The notes beneath the pieces are model-generated. The model saw only the letters and a program-made list of their open reading frames with translations. It was not told where the DNA came from and did no database searches. Positions 10,813 through 21,796 of a DNA stretch of 64,000 bases are shown here, one piece after another. The stretch is from assembly GCA_951812925.1 (NCBI GenBank), contig OX638369.1, positions 3,410,001 through 3,474,000 on the forward strand, in the 5' to 3' direction. The translations under genes were made by a program, and so were the position numbers. Positions within the stretch are counted from its first letter, which is position 1, and each line of letters begins with the position of its first letter. Source of the stretch: Calliopum simillimum (taxonomy: Eukaryota; Arthropoda; Insecta; Diptera; Lauxaniidae).

Positions 10813-11387
10813 GGTTTGTATGAATTTGAGAATTTTTAGGGTACTGTACTTTTTGTAAGCAAAAACAACAAAAACCATTTTTCTAATTTAGAACATATTA
10901 AGACATTCTTAGGCTGCCCTTAAATTGATATTAACTAATTTTCCGTTCAAATAACAAAATTATTGAATTTTTTTTTTTAATTCAATGAAAATCATTTATT
11001 CGTAATTTAATTGTTTATTTTATTTATATATTATTTTCTTAATTTTCAAATAACGGTACAGATATTGAGTTTTACTTATTTTTTCTTTATATAGTTTAAA
11101 AAATATATTTCTATTTTATTACTATTTTATGATTTACGAGTATAAGCTTTGTGCACTTCGTTAGCTTCTCGAATCTGTGTTATAACAACTTATGTTACCT
11201 AGAATGGTCAGAAGTTATAGCACGATAAAAAAAGATGGATATGGCGAATTTTGAAATGTATTAACACATATGTTTTATTATAAATTGCTACAATCTTTTA
11301 AATCCCATACACATTTAGCACGGGAACAAAGGAATTTAGTACCTTTCACATTTGATAGCTCTTTTATAGGAATTTTATAAACAGAGT

Positions 11388-11466
11388 GTACTGCATAAGG
11401 TTACGAAGCCTTTGGAAGATGATATAAGAGGCCTAGACCAACAAAAAATTACACTTGAGGGGGCTT
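11388..11466. repeat. Fragment related to the 53.1-kb mariner-type MITE
   Basis: GGTTACGAAGCCTTTGGAAG, GGCCTAGACCAACAA and ACTTGAGGGGGCTT line up in order with the MITE at 53135-53258 (GCCTAGACTAACAACAAACT and others). The right end is missing. Confidence 0.5.
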
Positions 11467-13225
11467 AAAATGATCAAAACTGATTTCTAACTTGTCTTAG
11501 AAAAAAAATTTCTTGGTTGCTTTTAAGAGAAAATTTTTTAACGTGAAACTTTTAGCTAAATGTATAAAATTTTAAAAGTAAATTTGGCTTAAATAGTTCA
11601 AAAGAATTTCTGAAAGTTCTGGATCCTTTATTTTAATTTTTTTACCTTGTTTTATGACTTTGGTTGTCATTTTAGTATGAAAAATGTCGCACTAATATAC
11701 TTTTTTTTATAATTTTTCTGTAGACCTCGTTAAATTCCCTTTAATTTGGTTGCACACTTGTCATACCAACTTTTTAATTTGAGGTCGAAAAAAAATACTT
11801 TTTATGAAAAGCGCTTAGCGAAATCCTTTTAAACCCTATAAACCAAATACACTTTTAGAATGCTCATACAATCAGCAAAATAGTTTCTTATGATAAAGAT
11901 TTCTTTAAATCGCTAGGGTGTTCCAAAAACATTTTGTTTTTTAAAACAAGTCTGAAAAACGTAAACAAAGTTAACTATAACTTAAAATCCAACTTGAGAT
12001 AATGACAACACGTCAGTCAGACTTTAGTTACTTATACAAGCAGCCTTCCAGTCAGCCAGTCAGTCAGTCACTCACTTATACACACAAGCACACACACACT
12101 CAATAGTTATAAATGCAACAACTCAAACGTCAGACGCAAGCTAACAGCATTTCAACATTAATTACATGCAACATCAACATCAGCAACGGCAGCAGCGGTT
12201 GTAGCGGAAGCAAACAGAAGCAGCGATTCGCTTTCGTATATTGTCAGCGTCACTTAAGTGTTGCCTAATTTATGGCGCCACCAAGCACTGAGCCGCCAGT
12301 GGATCAAATAGAAGGAAGTGTACGCTAAAGGAAGTCTGCTCAAAAAAGAAACATCGTGGCGTTAAGCAAAATCTTGTTTAACAAATTTACGAGCTTCGTG
12401 CGACTGTTGCGAATTTGATGACAAAAAGAATTAATGAAAATGTGCATAAATTACTGGTGAAAAGGGGGGGAGAAGGGAAAAATTAAATAAAAATCTTGCA
12501 ACTAACTGCTGTCGTAGCAGATTTAAGACATTAACCAAGGACATGCGTTGCTATTGCAAAATTCAACGTCAAGGTCGCGTCGAAATAAATCTGCACTGCA
12601 CTTCATCATTTGTGCGTTGTTGCGCCGCTTTTTTATGTCGCTGTTATTAACATAACGCAGTATACACGTATTTTGTATTTGTTGCTTTATGCTTCATTAG
12701 ATAACATGTACGCACATAGATACACACACACAAATGCGCATAAATCTGTTTTAATTTTGGTTATATTTCAATGTTTTCATCTGTTAGAAAATAGCAAACA
12801 TAATGCGTGTAAATGGGCGCACGTTTGCAATAGACAAACGATTAAATACATTTACGTATGTAGATGTATGAAGGGGTAGAGTGAGCACATACAGGGTGTT
12901 TTGAGAAGTTATATAAAATATGTTCAAGTTGGAAAGCCAACTCAGCAAATTACATAAGAATAAATTGGTATAAGTGAAAATCTGGTCTTTAGACTGATGA
13001 AATGTATGGAACCATATAGATAACTGTTAAAAAATGGTTAATTTTTTTGAAAAAAATTTCCAAACAAAAAAACATGTATCTCAAAACCCTAAGGACGGAA
13101 TTAGTGATTTTCAACTGAATGGAGGTGGTGCGTTAGTTGGCACTATCCGAAAAATTTATTATTTATTTATTGTTGATTTGCATTTTTTTATGCCATTCCA
13201 CATCCTATCTGTCTATCTATATGTA

Positions 13226-14519
13226 AAGGGTGTTTTTTTAGAGGTTTGTTTTTTGAATAGAGATAAAACTGGCATTTTGTGGTCAAATCTGGCAACTCTA
13301 ATGTTATTTATGTTCAATTTGGTTTGCCATTTCATCATGAACAGGTTGACAAAAGAACAACGCTTGCAAATCGTGCAAATTTATTTCGAAAATAATGGTT
13401 CAGTTCGCGAAGTTTACCGCAAGCTCCGTCCATTTTATGGTCGACATAATCGTCCATCAGAGCAATTAATTCGGTTAACCATGGATCGTTTTCGCACTAC
13501 GTTTACTCTATGTGATAATACGCATCCGCAGAGACGTCGAACAGTGCGCACCGAAGAAACAATTGCCGCTGTAGAGCAAAATGTTGAAGAGGACCCGAAT
13601 GAATCGATTCGCCACCGTGCACAGCAATTGGAGCTTTGTCCATCAACTTTATGGAAGATTTTGCGCAAAGATCATGGCTTGCGACCTTACAAGATCCAGC
13701 TTGTGCAAAAATTAAAGCCGCGAGACCATGCAATGCGTCGTGATTTTGGTGTATGGGCCGAAAATGAGATTGATCTCGATGCTGATTTTCATCGCAAAAT
13801 TTTGTTCAGTGATGAGGCTAATTTTTGGTTGAATGGCTACGTCAACAAGCAAAATTGCCGCATTTGGAGTGAAGAGAATCCACATGAGACCCTTGAGACG
13901 CCATTACATCCACAAAAACTGACTGTTTGGTGTGCTCTATGGGCTGGTGGAGTCATTGGGCCATACTTCTTCCGAAATAATGCTGGAGAGTCAGTTACCG
14001 TTAATGGAGACCGGTATAGAGCCATGATAACCGACTATTTTGTTCCCGAATTGGATGGCATGAATGTGGATGAGTTGTGGTTCCAACAAGACGGCGACAC
14101 AGCGCACGTCACAATCGATTTATTGAAGGAAACATTCGATGAGCGCATAATTTTGCGGAATGGACCTGTCAAGTGGCCACCAAGATCGTGTGATTTGACA
14201 CCATTGGATTATTTTCTTTGGGGATATGTGAAATCGCTCGTCTACGCCAACAAACCAGTAACGTTAGGGGACTTGGAAGCCAACATTCGTGGCGTTATTG
14301 CCGACATACGGCCCCATATGCTCGAAAAAGTGGTTGAAAATTGGACCTGTAGAATTGGCTTTATTCGAGCCAGCCGCGGCGGCCACATGCCCGAAATCAA
14401 ATTTAAACATTAATGGCATAAAATTATCCTTCCAATAAAGCCAAATTGATGGACATTAAAACGATTTTCTTGTGTTTTATTTCAATTCAAAGTTTTATAC
14501 CTCTAAAAAAAACACCCTT
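13226..14519 (+). mobile_element. Complete mariner-like (IS630-Tc1-mariner) transposon
   Basis: TA is duplicated at 13224-13225 and 14520-14521. The inverted ends are AAGGGTGTTTTTTTAGAGGT (13226-13245) and its complement at 14499-14519, identical except for one extra base in the T/A run. The 1.29-kb body carries a single open transposase frame (13337-14413). The matching ends and unbroken frame indicate a recent insertion. Confidence 0.92.
13337..14413 (+). CDS. Mariner-like transposase, 358 aa, apparently intact
   Basis: This enzyme cuts and rejoins the element at TA sites in the nucleus. I chose the ATG at 13337 (MNRLTKEQRLQIV) because it begins the N-terminal helix-turn-helix typical of the family and lies inside the left inverted repeat; the frame is open further upstream, but that sequence is outside the element. 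The N-terminal half has two helix-turn-helix segments (about residues 1-60 and 75-125, with SIRHRAQQLELCPSTLWKIL). Catalytic acidic residues sit at D159 (FSDEANFWLNG), D252 (FQQDGDTAH) and D286 (CDLTPLDYFLWG). I count 33 residues between the second and third, one fewer than the DD34D of classical mariner. Length is normal and no stop or frameshift is seen. Confidence 0.92.
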   Translation: MNRLTKEQRLQIVQIYFENNGSVREVYRKLRPFYGRHNRPSEQLIRLTMDRFRTTFTLCDNTHPQRRRTVRTEETIAAVEQNVEEDPNESIRHRAQQLELCPSTLWKILRKDHGLRPYKIQLVQKLKPRDHAMRRDFGVWAENEIDLDADFHRKILFSDEANFWLNGYVNKQNCRIWSEENPHETLETPLHPQKLTVWCALWAGGVIGPYFFRNNAGESVTVNGDRYRAMITDYFVPELDGMNVDELWFQQDGDTAHVTIDLLKETFDERIILRNGPVKWPPRSCDLTPLDYFLWGYVKSLVYANKPVTLGDLEANIRGVIADIRPHMLEKVVENWTCRIGFIRASRGGHMPEIKFKH

Positions 14520-14922
14520 TATGTTTGAACACCTGTCGTCTGTAGAAATCACGATTACGAATAAAGATAACTCAAAAAAGTTTTGTGGCAACTTTGCCCA
14601 AAAAAGGCGCCAGTAGCTATCCTTGAACAAAATCGGTTAATGAACACTGGCAATATTGCCGACGGTTTTTTTTTTTAAAAATTTTTTTTTTACAGGAAGG
14701 TGAATGAAAAACTCCGAAAGATTTGGTTTGCGCTAAACGCTTGTGTGAGCCACGGGAATTTTTTTCTTATAATTCACGTTATAATTTTTTTAACGTTATT
14801 TTGTCCATCGATTTGCACCTACTTGGTGGTCAAAAAATAAAAATTCAAGTAAAAGAATATAGCTTCAATGACTTACCAATATTTTCCATCAAAATCAGAA
14901 GAATATTGAAGAAATGACAGTG

Positions 14923-15634
14923 TTCCCGGTTACTTTCCCGAATGCAATATCACGACAGACCATTTTCCCGACAAACAATTTTCCCGACAACATTTTTGCC
15001 GACAACGTTTTTCCCGACAGATGCCAGATGGAATGGAGCCGATTTTCCAATACATCGCCGAGACGTATGTTATCGGAAAACCAGCGAGAGGAAGAAGATG
15101 CGCTGTTGCACCGCGCTATGCGCCTCACATATGGAATCATTACACTGCAGCTCTTGATGGATCGCACAAAACCAACAATGTCAGCGAAGGGTGGCACAAC
15201 AGATTTCGGATCGTCGTTGGGAAACACCACCCCGACTTGTACTGAGCAGTTACGGAATTCCAAAAGGAACAGGCAGACACTGAAATCATCCTGGCAGATT
15301 GAGTCTTGGCCGAGCTGTTAAAGCTGCGCCCAAGAAGAAATGGTTAGCCCTCCAAACTCGAGTACAAATTCTTGTGTCAGAGTACCAAACGCAAAAAGAA
15401 CGCAGAAACATACTTCAATACCTTACAAATATCGCCTATACTATTGTTCTTTGGACCGGAATGTAGTGAAACAAAAATAAAGCACCATAATTAATAGCAA
15501 TTTTGTCGTGAACGTAGTCACTCGGAAAAAGAGCTGTCGGGAAAAAGGTTGTCGGGAAAATTGTTTGTCGGGATATTGGTTGTCGGGAAAATGGTCTGTC
15601 GGGATGATGCATTCGGGAAAATGGACGGTAATCA
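14923..15634 (+). mobile_element. Mutator-like (MULE) deletion derivative
   Basis: Candidate 9-bp flanks ATGACAGTG (14914-14922) and ATGACAGTC (15635-15643) differ at one base. Both ends carry long inverted arrays of TTTTCCCGACAAACAA-type units (15-18 bp). Between them lies a piece of transposase C-terminus (15021-15466), so this is an internally deleted copy of an autonomous element rather than a simple MITE. Confidence 0.75.
15021..15466 (+). pseudogene. MULE transposase C-terminal remnant
   Basis: The frame reads EPIFQYIAETYVIGKPARGR, then FP-like degraded sequence, HIWNHYTAALDGSHKTNNVS and EGWHNRFRIVVGKHHPDLY. The NN-x-EGWHNxF motif marks the C-terminal end of MULE transposases that often carry a FLYWCH zinc finger. 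A stop follows DLY where Trp is usual (TGA). The frame then continues as AVTEFQKEQADTEIILAD and shifts to LSLGRAVKAAPKKKW, ending at TAG 15464-15466. The catalytic DDE core is missing, so the product cannot move the element. Confidence 0.7.
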
Positions 15635-16025
15635 ATGACAGTCATGTTTTGACAAAATCTTAAAAATTAATTTTTCCAACAAATTTTATTTTTATTTTTA
15701 CTGAAATCTTTTTAAAAACGAATGTTTTCCATCTACCTTCCAAAAAAATTTCTGTAAAAAAGAATTTTAAGAAACAAAAAAATTTGGGAAAATTAATTTT
15801 TAAGATTTTTCCAAAATATGACAATATTCTTCTGACTTACAGCTGTGTGCAGTGGTATATAACGAAATCTTTGCATTGAAAAAAACATAAATAGTTACTA
15901 AAGTATTGAATTTTTTTACTTCATTTTATTAATTTATGCCTAATGAATAGGATTAAATGTTAATATCCACAATATTAGGTTTCGTCCTTTTTAAAAAACG
16001 CCAAATTCTAAAATGAACGTAAATT

Positions 16026-17450
16026 TCAGTGTGAAAAATAATAGCAGTGCTTTAGGTTTTACGAGAAAAAGTTAGCGGGAAAGTCTTAATACCAAAGAAA
16101 AAAATGTAAATAAAGTTAAATGGTCAATATGTTGTGGATTGATCCTTGTTGAGTAGAACCTTCGAGGCATAGAATCAACCAGACATTGGTATTTCTCTAC
16201 AAGAATATCTTTCCATCCTTATCTTACAGTATCCCACAATTCTCACATATTTCTAGTATTTTACTTTCCCACTGCTTCCTTGACATGGTCCCAAAGGTTC
16301 TCGACATGATAATGTGTAGTGATGAGCAAAATTAGTCTTGGTCTTGCGTCTTGTTCTTGGTATTGGTAATTTTGCGAGACCAAGACGCTAATCTTTTTGC
16401 AAGACCAAGACCATAGTGGCCCTGCTCACGATAATTATCAAGACCCAGACTGCTTTTCAGTCTTGGTAATTTATAGTTAAAAAGTGTTTCATGCCCGTTT
16501 TGAAGATAAAATCTGCTCTCAATTTGAATTTTGGCATCTTAAAAACCCAACTGCTTTGGAAAAATATGGTTTTGAAACTTTGAATACTCAATATCTCTAG
16601 AAATTTTTTCAAGATCAACACCAAAACCGAGACCAAAACTTAATGAGCAAGATCAAGACCAAAACCAAGACTCAATAGGCAAGAACAAGACCAAGACCAA
16701 GACTGCTATTGTCTTCGTCTTGGTTTTGGTTTGCGCATCACTAATAATATGTAACTATGTAAGTCGTAACCATACATGTGTGTACTTAGCTAGAGGAATC
16801 TGTAAACCTCTAGCTGGTAAGTAATTTAAGAATAATAAAGTTAGTTAGTGATCGTGACTTAAAACAAGAAGCGAAATTTAAGAAACAACAACCGGCAGAT
16901 GTTTTTTCGGTCTTTGTCTTGCTGGATACACCAATTTTAGCGTCATTCCTCATTCAGCTTAGGACAGCATAGTTTACACCTTCATTTGTGCATATAAAGG
17001 AGCATTCATATTATTGTTTTTGAATAAAACGGACCTATGTTAAAGTAAGATTAACATTCTCAAACATTTATTTTAGTGCCACCATGCTTCACTGTCCTGG
17101 AACTATATGTAGGATCAAATGGAGTTTCAAGTCTTGAAACATAATGTCTATGTCCTCTAGAGCCTTCCAATACCACTTTTATTTCGTGGGACCGTAAAAT
17201 CTTGCGCCATTTCAAAGCTGACGAATTTGTGTGATATATTTCTTATTTTAATTTTATTCTGGTAATTCTTCATCCATGCCATGGGTGAAGAAGGGACACT
17301 CTTCAGGAGCTTCTGCAAGAGAGCTTGGCTTGAATGAGTTTTTTTTCTAATTATGGAAGAGTCCACAACCAGATTCAACTCCTCTTTAATATTTTTTGGA
17401 GACCAAAAAGGATTTTCTCTTACGGTTAAGAAAAAGCTTGTTTTCGACCT
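16026..17450 (-). pseudogene. Decayed Tc1-like transposase, split by a hAT MITE
   Basis: Read on the minus strand in changing frames, the recognisable order is FDPTYSSRTVKHGG, then NIGPFYSK, PLYAQ, a QQD-like segment (YPARQRPKKH or VYQQDKDRKN), and after the MITE VENLWDHVKEAVGK and KYQCLVDSMPRRF. This is the C-terminal two-thirds of a Tc1-type DD34E transposase with many stops and frameshifts. AGTGTGAAAAATAATAGCAG at 16029-16048 may be one inverted terminus; I could not find its partner. The hAT MITE (16317-16743) sits just before ENLWDH, in the DLNPIENLW box. Confidence 0.65.
16317..16743. mobile_element. hAT-type MITE rich in CAAGAC hexamers, copy 2
   Basis: The ends are TAGTGATGAGCAAAATTAG and (inverted) TAGTGATGCGCAAACC. 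The 8-bp flanks ATAATGTG (16309-16316) and ATAATATG (16744-16751) are 7 of 8 identical. It is homologous along its whole length to copy 1 at 6537-6920 but in the opposite orientation, including the unique core with TTTTTAAGATGCCAAAATTC. Confidence 0.85.
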
Positions 17451-18682
17451 CTTACTTTTGGTTTTTTTTTACCCAATTTTTGACGTTCGCGGTATATCAT
17501 ATAGTACCTACTGCTATAATTTTGCTCACGGCTGTATAATGGAAATATTGTTTTTTTTTTATGTCTGGTATTTTGTAAGCCATTAAATTTATATTCTTTA
17601 TTTTTGAAGGTTTTTTTTCTTTTGACCACCTAGTGGGTACGAATCAAAGCAGGAAATAAAGTAAATTTGTATATTTTCAAAATCTAAGAATCCGAAAATA
17701 AAAATTTATAAAATTTATTTTTGATTTTACAATTTATATTTTTTACAGAAACGGTATAAAGTACAACCGTTGGGTTGATAACATCAAATAGCCCAAATCT
17801 TGATGAACAAACTAAACTTTTCAATTTGAACCTTATTTTCCGCGATATCACCCTGTCAAATGGTTGCATAAACTTTCATTTGCTTATGGCCCAGAAAGAG
17901 TTAAAAAGTTATTTTTATAATGACCCAGTATTTGTGCATATGACAGTCATAAGCATAAAATATGGAGCTTACGCGTTTATGTGTGTGCGTGTGTGTGTCT
18001 GTGTGAGTAACACAAACGCAAAAATGAATTTATATTCTAAGCTTAATAAAAAAGACACGACAACAAGTATAACGCTGCATGCCATTAAGACAAATAATGT
18101 TAATTGAATACGTACGGGTTGTTCCTTTTTTCCTTTTTTCTTTTTCTAATATGCCTGCTGTTGTTGTTTTTGTTGCTTTGGCACGCAAATTAAATGTAGT
18201 AAATTATGAAAACGAGCATAAGTACATGGACATGGCGGTGTATGTGTGCGTGTATGTTACCGCAATGCACTGCAAAAGCGGTACAAACAAAAAACCCACA
18301 CTACTACTACCAGCAATAAACATGCGATTATTTAACTCTATTAAAAGCGTAAGCAGTAAAAATAACTCAAATGCTGACATAAATTTTCCGCCACACTAAA
18401 TCATGATTTCGTAGTGACGTTTGTGTGTGTGTGAGTGTGTGCTGTTATTATGTTGCCATAATTTTGTACAAGTTTTTCTTATAATTTTTCTCCTGTGCTC
18501 CTTCACATTTTCTTATGTTGAATCAATTGCTCTTAACCCATTAAATCGCAATGTATCATCATGGCAGAAAACATTTTTCGCTTACTTACATGTTCATTGT
18601 CCCGCGCAGACATGGCACATAAATTTAATATTGCACTACAATGAGACACAGGCACCGAGTTGGTCGTGTCGAGAACAAAGTG
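17451..18682. other. Non-genic interval with GT microsatellites
   Basis: GT-rich runs lie at about 17978-18004 and 18421-18440. The rest is AT-rich with no recognised coding or repeat signal. Confidence 0.45.
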
Positions 18683-18685
18683 CTG

Positions 18686-20046
18686 GGTTCTCATCACATA
18701 ACTTTTAAAACGATCATCGTTCGAACGATACTGTCTGGCGATATCATCAAAAGCTTGCATCATATAAACCTATCGCTATCGTATCGCCTATCGTATCGTC
18801 TATCGTTCTATTTTCATTTGTTTCTGACAGAAGTGTAATTTTATTTTATTTTTTGTGATTATTTGGATATGCCAAGGAAAATTTTTGAAATGTAAGAGAA
18901 AGGTTTTTTAAATATGAATCGTCTAAATAAATTACAAAAGAAGAGTTAAGCATACAAAAAAAAAAATAAACAGGAAGATACTCTTTAATGTTGTCTCTTA
19001 TTCTCTCTGCCTACTGCTTCAAGCGGTTGTTGGAAACACTGGACGCTTCGTATAATACTGCTTCAGTTTCTGTCTCTAAGTGGTAAAAATTTTCCACTTT
19101 ATAATAAATGCAAATGTTGCACAGTGCGGCACAAACATTTGCAAAAACTGCTAGTTTTTTTGGGATCATATCGGCTCTTTCTTTCTTCCAATAAGATTCG
19201 TTGAAGGAATGTTTCCATACCAAGGAATCATGTGAAGATCTGGCGTATCTTGGACTTAATGCCGGTATTCGCATTTCATGATCGCAAATCTGTTGAGCCA
19301 ACGTATGAAAATTTGTTGATAGTATATTACATGTATACTTTTATACAATCATCGCATTTAAGATATGTTTACCCTTTATGTTAAAATACATTTGCTCATT
19401 TTCTCGGGGCCTTTGAAGATATAAATGTGTACCATATATGCAACCGATTACTGAAAGCAAACATATTATTGAACTTTTTTTATAAATAGTTTAGGGTAAC
19501 CTCCGGGGATGGAATATTTCCGGTAAAACCACTGCTTTGTCTCCTCTCTATTATCTTTTCTTCTTGTCACCCATTGTATCCACAGTGGGAAAATAATTGC
19601 TTCCAGCGCCTTCGTGGTATCAGAGACAATTCCCGATAGTGCGCTTTGGACAACAGAGATGCCAAAATTATTTCCGGTCAACCATTGGAAGAATTTCCAA
19701 GGTTGAACATAACCTTAAAATTGGTGAAATATGTGTTGACCGACAACCACTATCAAGATTTATTTAATTTGTTCTTTACTTTCATTATCATTTATAAAAA
19801 TAATTATATTCCGAGCGCAAAACATTTTAAAAATATGAATATTTTCATAAAAACTATGAGCGACGATAGCAAATAAGCTATCGTCTGAAAACAATCGTCA
19901 AGACGACATAATTTGACTGCTGCTTGCTTACAAAAAGCAAGCAAGACGATATCGTTCAAACGATACCTAAAATCGATGATTACGTGATGTTAAAGTATCG
20001 TCAAAACGATATCGTCAAACGACTATCGTCATACGTGATGAGAGCC
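18686..20046 (-). mobile_element. PIF/Harbinger transposon, inactive
   Basis: CTG is duplicated at 18683-18685 and 20047-20049 (CWG is a known Harbinger target). The inverted ends GGTTCTCATCACATAA and GGCTCTCATCACGTAT match at 13 of 16 positions. The subterminal regions are unusually dense in TATCG/CGATA units in both orientations (about 18715-18805 and 19860-20035). A spliced transposase pseudogene occupies the middle on the minus strand. Confidence 0.8.
19011..19681 (-). pseudogene. Harbinger transposase pseudogene with two short introns
   Basis: Three minus-strand exons read through without a stop if two small GT-AG introns are removed: 19451-19500 (50 bp, donor GTTACC, acceptor TTTCAG) and 19290-19346 (57 bp, donor GTATAA, acceptor CAACAG). 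Exon 1 ends KYSIPG, exon 2 gives VIGCIYGTHLYLQRPRENEQ and ends KHILNAMI, and exon 3 starts ICDHEMRIPALSPRYARSSH followed by DSLVWKHS. This matches the HARBI1/PIF nuclease core. The first catalytic Asp of the usual IDGTH box is Tyr here (IYGTH), the N-terminus is cut off by a stop upstream of about 19720, and no glutamate-containing third motif is recognisable. The product would be inactive. Confidence 0.75.
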
Positions 20047-20049
20047 CTG

Positions 20050-21149
20050 TCTTCATGGTAAACGCCGCCGCCGCCACACTACTCTGCTGGCTACACTTGA
20101 AAACAGCAACTTGGCACATATTCAACTAATAATTTTCCAAAAATTTACTTACCTTTATGCTTTTGCAATACACTTTTATGCTGCTACAATGCTGATGTTG
20201 TTGCTTTGGTCCTTTTTTTTTCTCAATTTTCATGTGGCAACATGTTATAAGAACAATTTTTATTTTTTTTTTAAAATATACTAAAGTTGCCCATAAAAGC
20301 TTAGCATACCTTGAAGTAGCAGCAAAAGAAGCAGCATATTTTTGCAACCTAAAAATGTAGATGATTTTAAGCAGAAAGTGAAGCACAATGCAGTAAGCAG
20401 AAATCTACACTGAAAAAACGTAAAAGTGAATTTGATGTAAGAGTAGATTTTTTTTGGTTTTTGAGCAATTTTCCGAAGAAAAATTTTTCCAAAAAATATA
20501 TCGAATAATTTTTGCTTTTTTCCTTTCCTCAAAATGAGACTAACTTTTTTCTTTTATATGTTTGTTCTTCAAGTAACTTCTCAAATGAAACCACTTGAGA
20601 TAATATTTCTCACTGTGTATTAAAAACAGATTGCATTTTGAATTATGTGGGAGTGGCATTCAATTCACACACGTTACTTGTAAGTCAGCAAAAATTAATG
20701 GAAGAAAAAAACCGATTTTTTGCCAATGTCATAAGTCTGCTTGCAACAGAAGAAAACACTTGAGCGACATACAGCTCATGGAACACTGAGAGACACATAC
20801 ATATAAACATGCAAGTTGTTATGTGAGTTTCTCTGTGTGTTGTATATGGCAGACAATTGAGCAATGGCAATGCAAAAAAAAAAAATAAAATTCTGTGGCA
20901 AGTATTTTCGTTAGTTAAATTGCTAACAAAAAAAAAAGACATCAGAAAGCAGCAGCAGCAGCAGCGTTGCCAAATTGTGCAAATGAAGTATGAAAATGCA
21001 AGTAATAAGTGCATGCAACATCCTAGAAGCACATTATAAGAAATTGTTGGGACAGAGTGCCGCAATGTGAGAATCTTTTCCTTTGAGTACTTATCACGTT
21101 GAAGAGTATCACTTAAACTCTGATATAAACCAATAACTAAACGAGCACA
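20050..21149. other. Non-genic interval with CAG microsatellite
   Basis: AGCAGCAGCAGCAGCAGCG at about 20948-20966 and several A/T runs are present. The minus-strand frame at 20685-21152 is long (155 codons) but is low-complexity Cys/Phe-rich sequence made from CAG/AAA runs and is not credible as a gene. Confidence 0.45.
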
Positions 21150-21325
21150 CAAAAAAAAATGGAATAAACCTTTTATTTCTTATATGCAGTCTTATGCACT
21201 TTTTGACGCTGAGTTCGACTGCATCCTAAGAATTCTCAATATACCTGGAGGATTTTGAATTATTCTTGTTTGAAGTTGGAAAAAACGTTGTTTTCAGGCT
21301 TATGGCGTAGCTACAGGAAAAAGTA
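21150..21325 (+). repeat. Fragment of the Helitron-like repeat family
   Basis: This stretch lines up with 4217-4395 of copy A: TATGCAGTCTTATGCACTTT, TTGACGCTGA, ACCTGGAGGATTTTGAA and GAAGTTGGAAAAAACG. Neither end of the family is present. Confidence 0.6.
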
Positions 21326-21796
21326 AAACGTAATGGCTTGATGCGATTTTTATTTTATCTCAGAAATGCTCTGAATGAGTTGCACTATATATCAAATTTT
21401 TTGCCTTGAATCAAGATATATAAAAAAGTAAATTTTGGAACCTACAATCAACGACATTTTGTTTTTTTAGCTTAAATATCTACCTTAAAAAAACTTTTTT
21501 TCGAAATTTCACCACACTGTGAATCTCTAAATCTTCATTTTTGACAAAACTCGTTGTTCAAGGTCATCATGAAATCATGCAGAAAACAATTTTTTGGAAC
21601 ATCTTAACCAAATATATGCTGTTTTTATGGGTCTTTTTGACACTGTTTTTTTAACTGGATTATAATGAGCTAAAATGTTCTACAGAAATATTCTACAAAA
21701 AATTTCATTAAGGGTCACCAAAGACGAGACATGCTTAAAACTTCAGAATAATGATTAAAAAAGTATAATCTGGAAAGCAAAATTTTTGATATAACA

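Larger units (their letters stand above)
9830..12890. other. Non-genic interval with microsatellites
   Basis: Apart from a tRNA-like block (10734-10812) and a MITE fragment (11388-11466), I see no gene. There is a CAGT/CAGC tandem followed by CA repeats at about 12045-12105, and a CAACATCAGCAACGGCAGC-type triplet-rich stretch at about 12165-12225 of the sort common in fly non-coding DNA. TACAGGGTGTT at about 12889 resembles a mariner-type end, but no partner was found. Confidence 0.4.
14893..15842. repeat. Foldback element interrupted by a Mutator-type derivative
   Basis: TCAGAAGAATATTG at about 14895 recurs inverted at about 15827-15840, and ATCTTAAAAATTAATTTTTCC at about 15658 recurs inverted at about 15790-15815. 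Joining the left pieces across the Mutator-type insert recreates the order seen in the right arm. The insert therefore landed in the left arm of a pre-existing palindromic element. Confidence 0.6.

Noticed and set aside
12889..12910. TACAGGGTGTTTTGAG as a mariner-type left end
   Set aside because: No inverted partner with TA was found downstream, and the true mariner-like element starts later at 13226.
13034..13336. Upstream extension of the mariner-like transposase frame (101 codons)
   Set aside because: Most of it lies outside the left terminal repeat at 13226, so it is not part of the element; the family's N-terminus begins at 13337.
20685..21152. 155-codon minus-strand frame
   Set aside because: Low-complexity Cys/Phe/Leu sequence arising from CAG and poly-A tracts; no start context, domain or splice structure.
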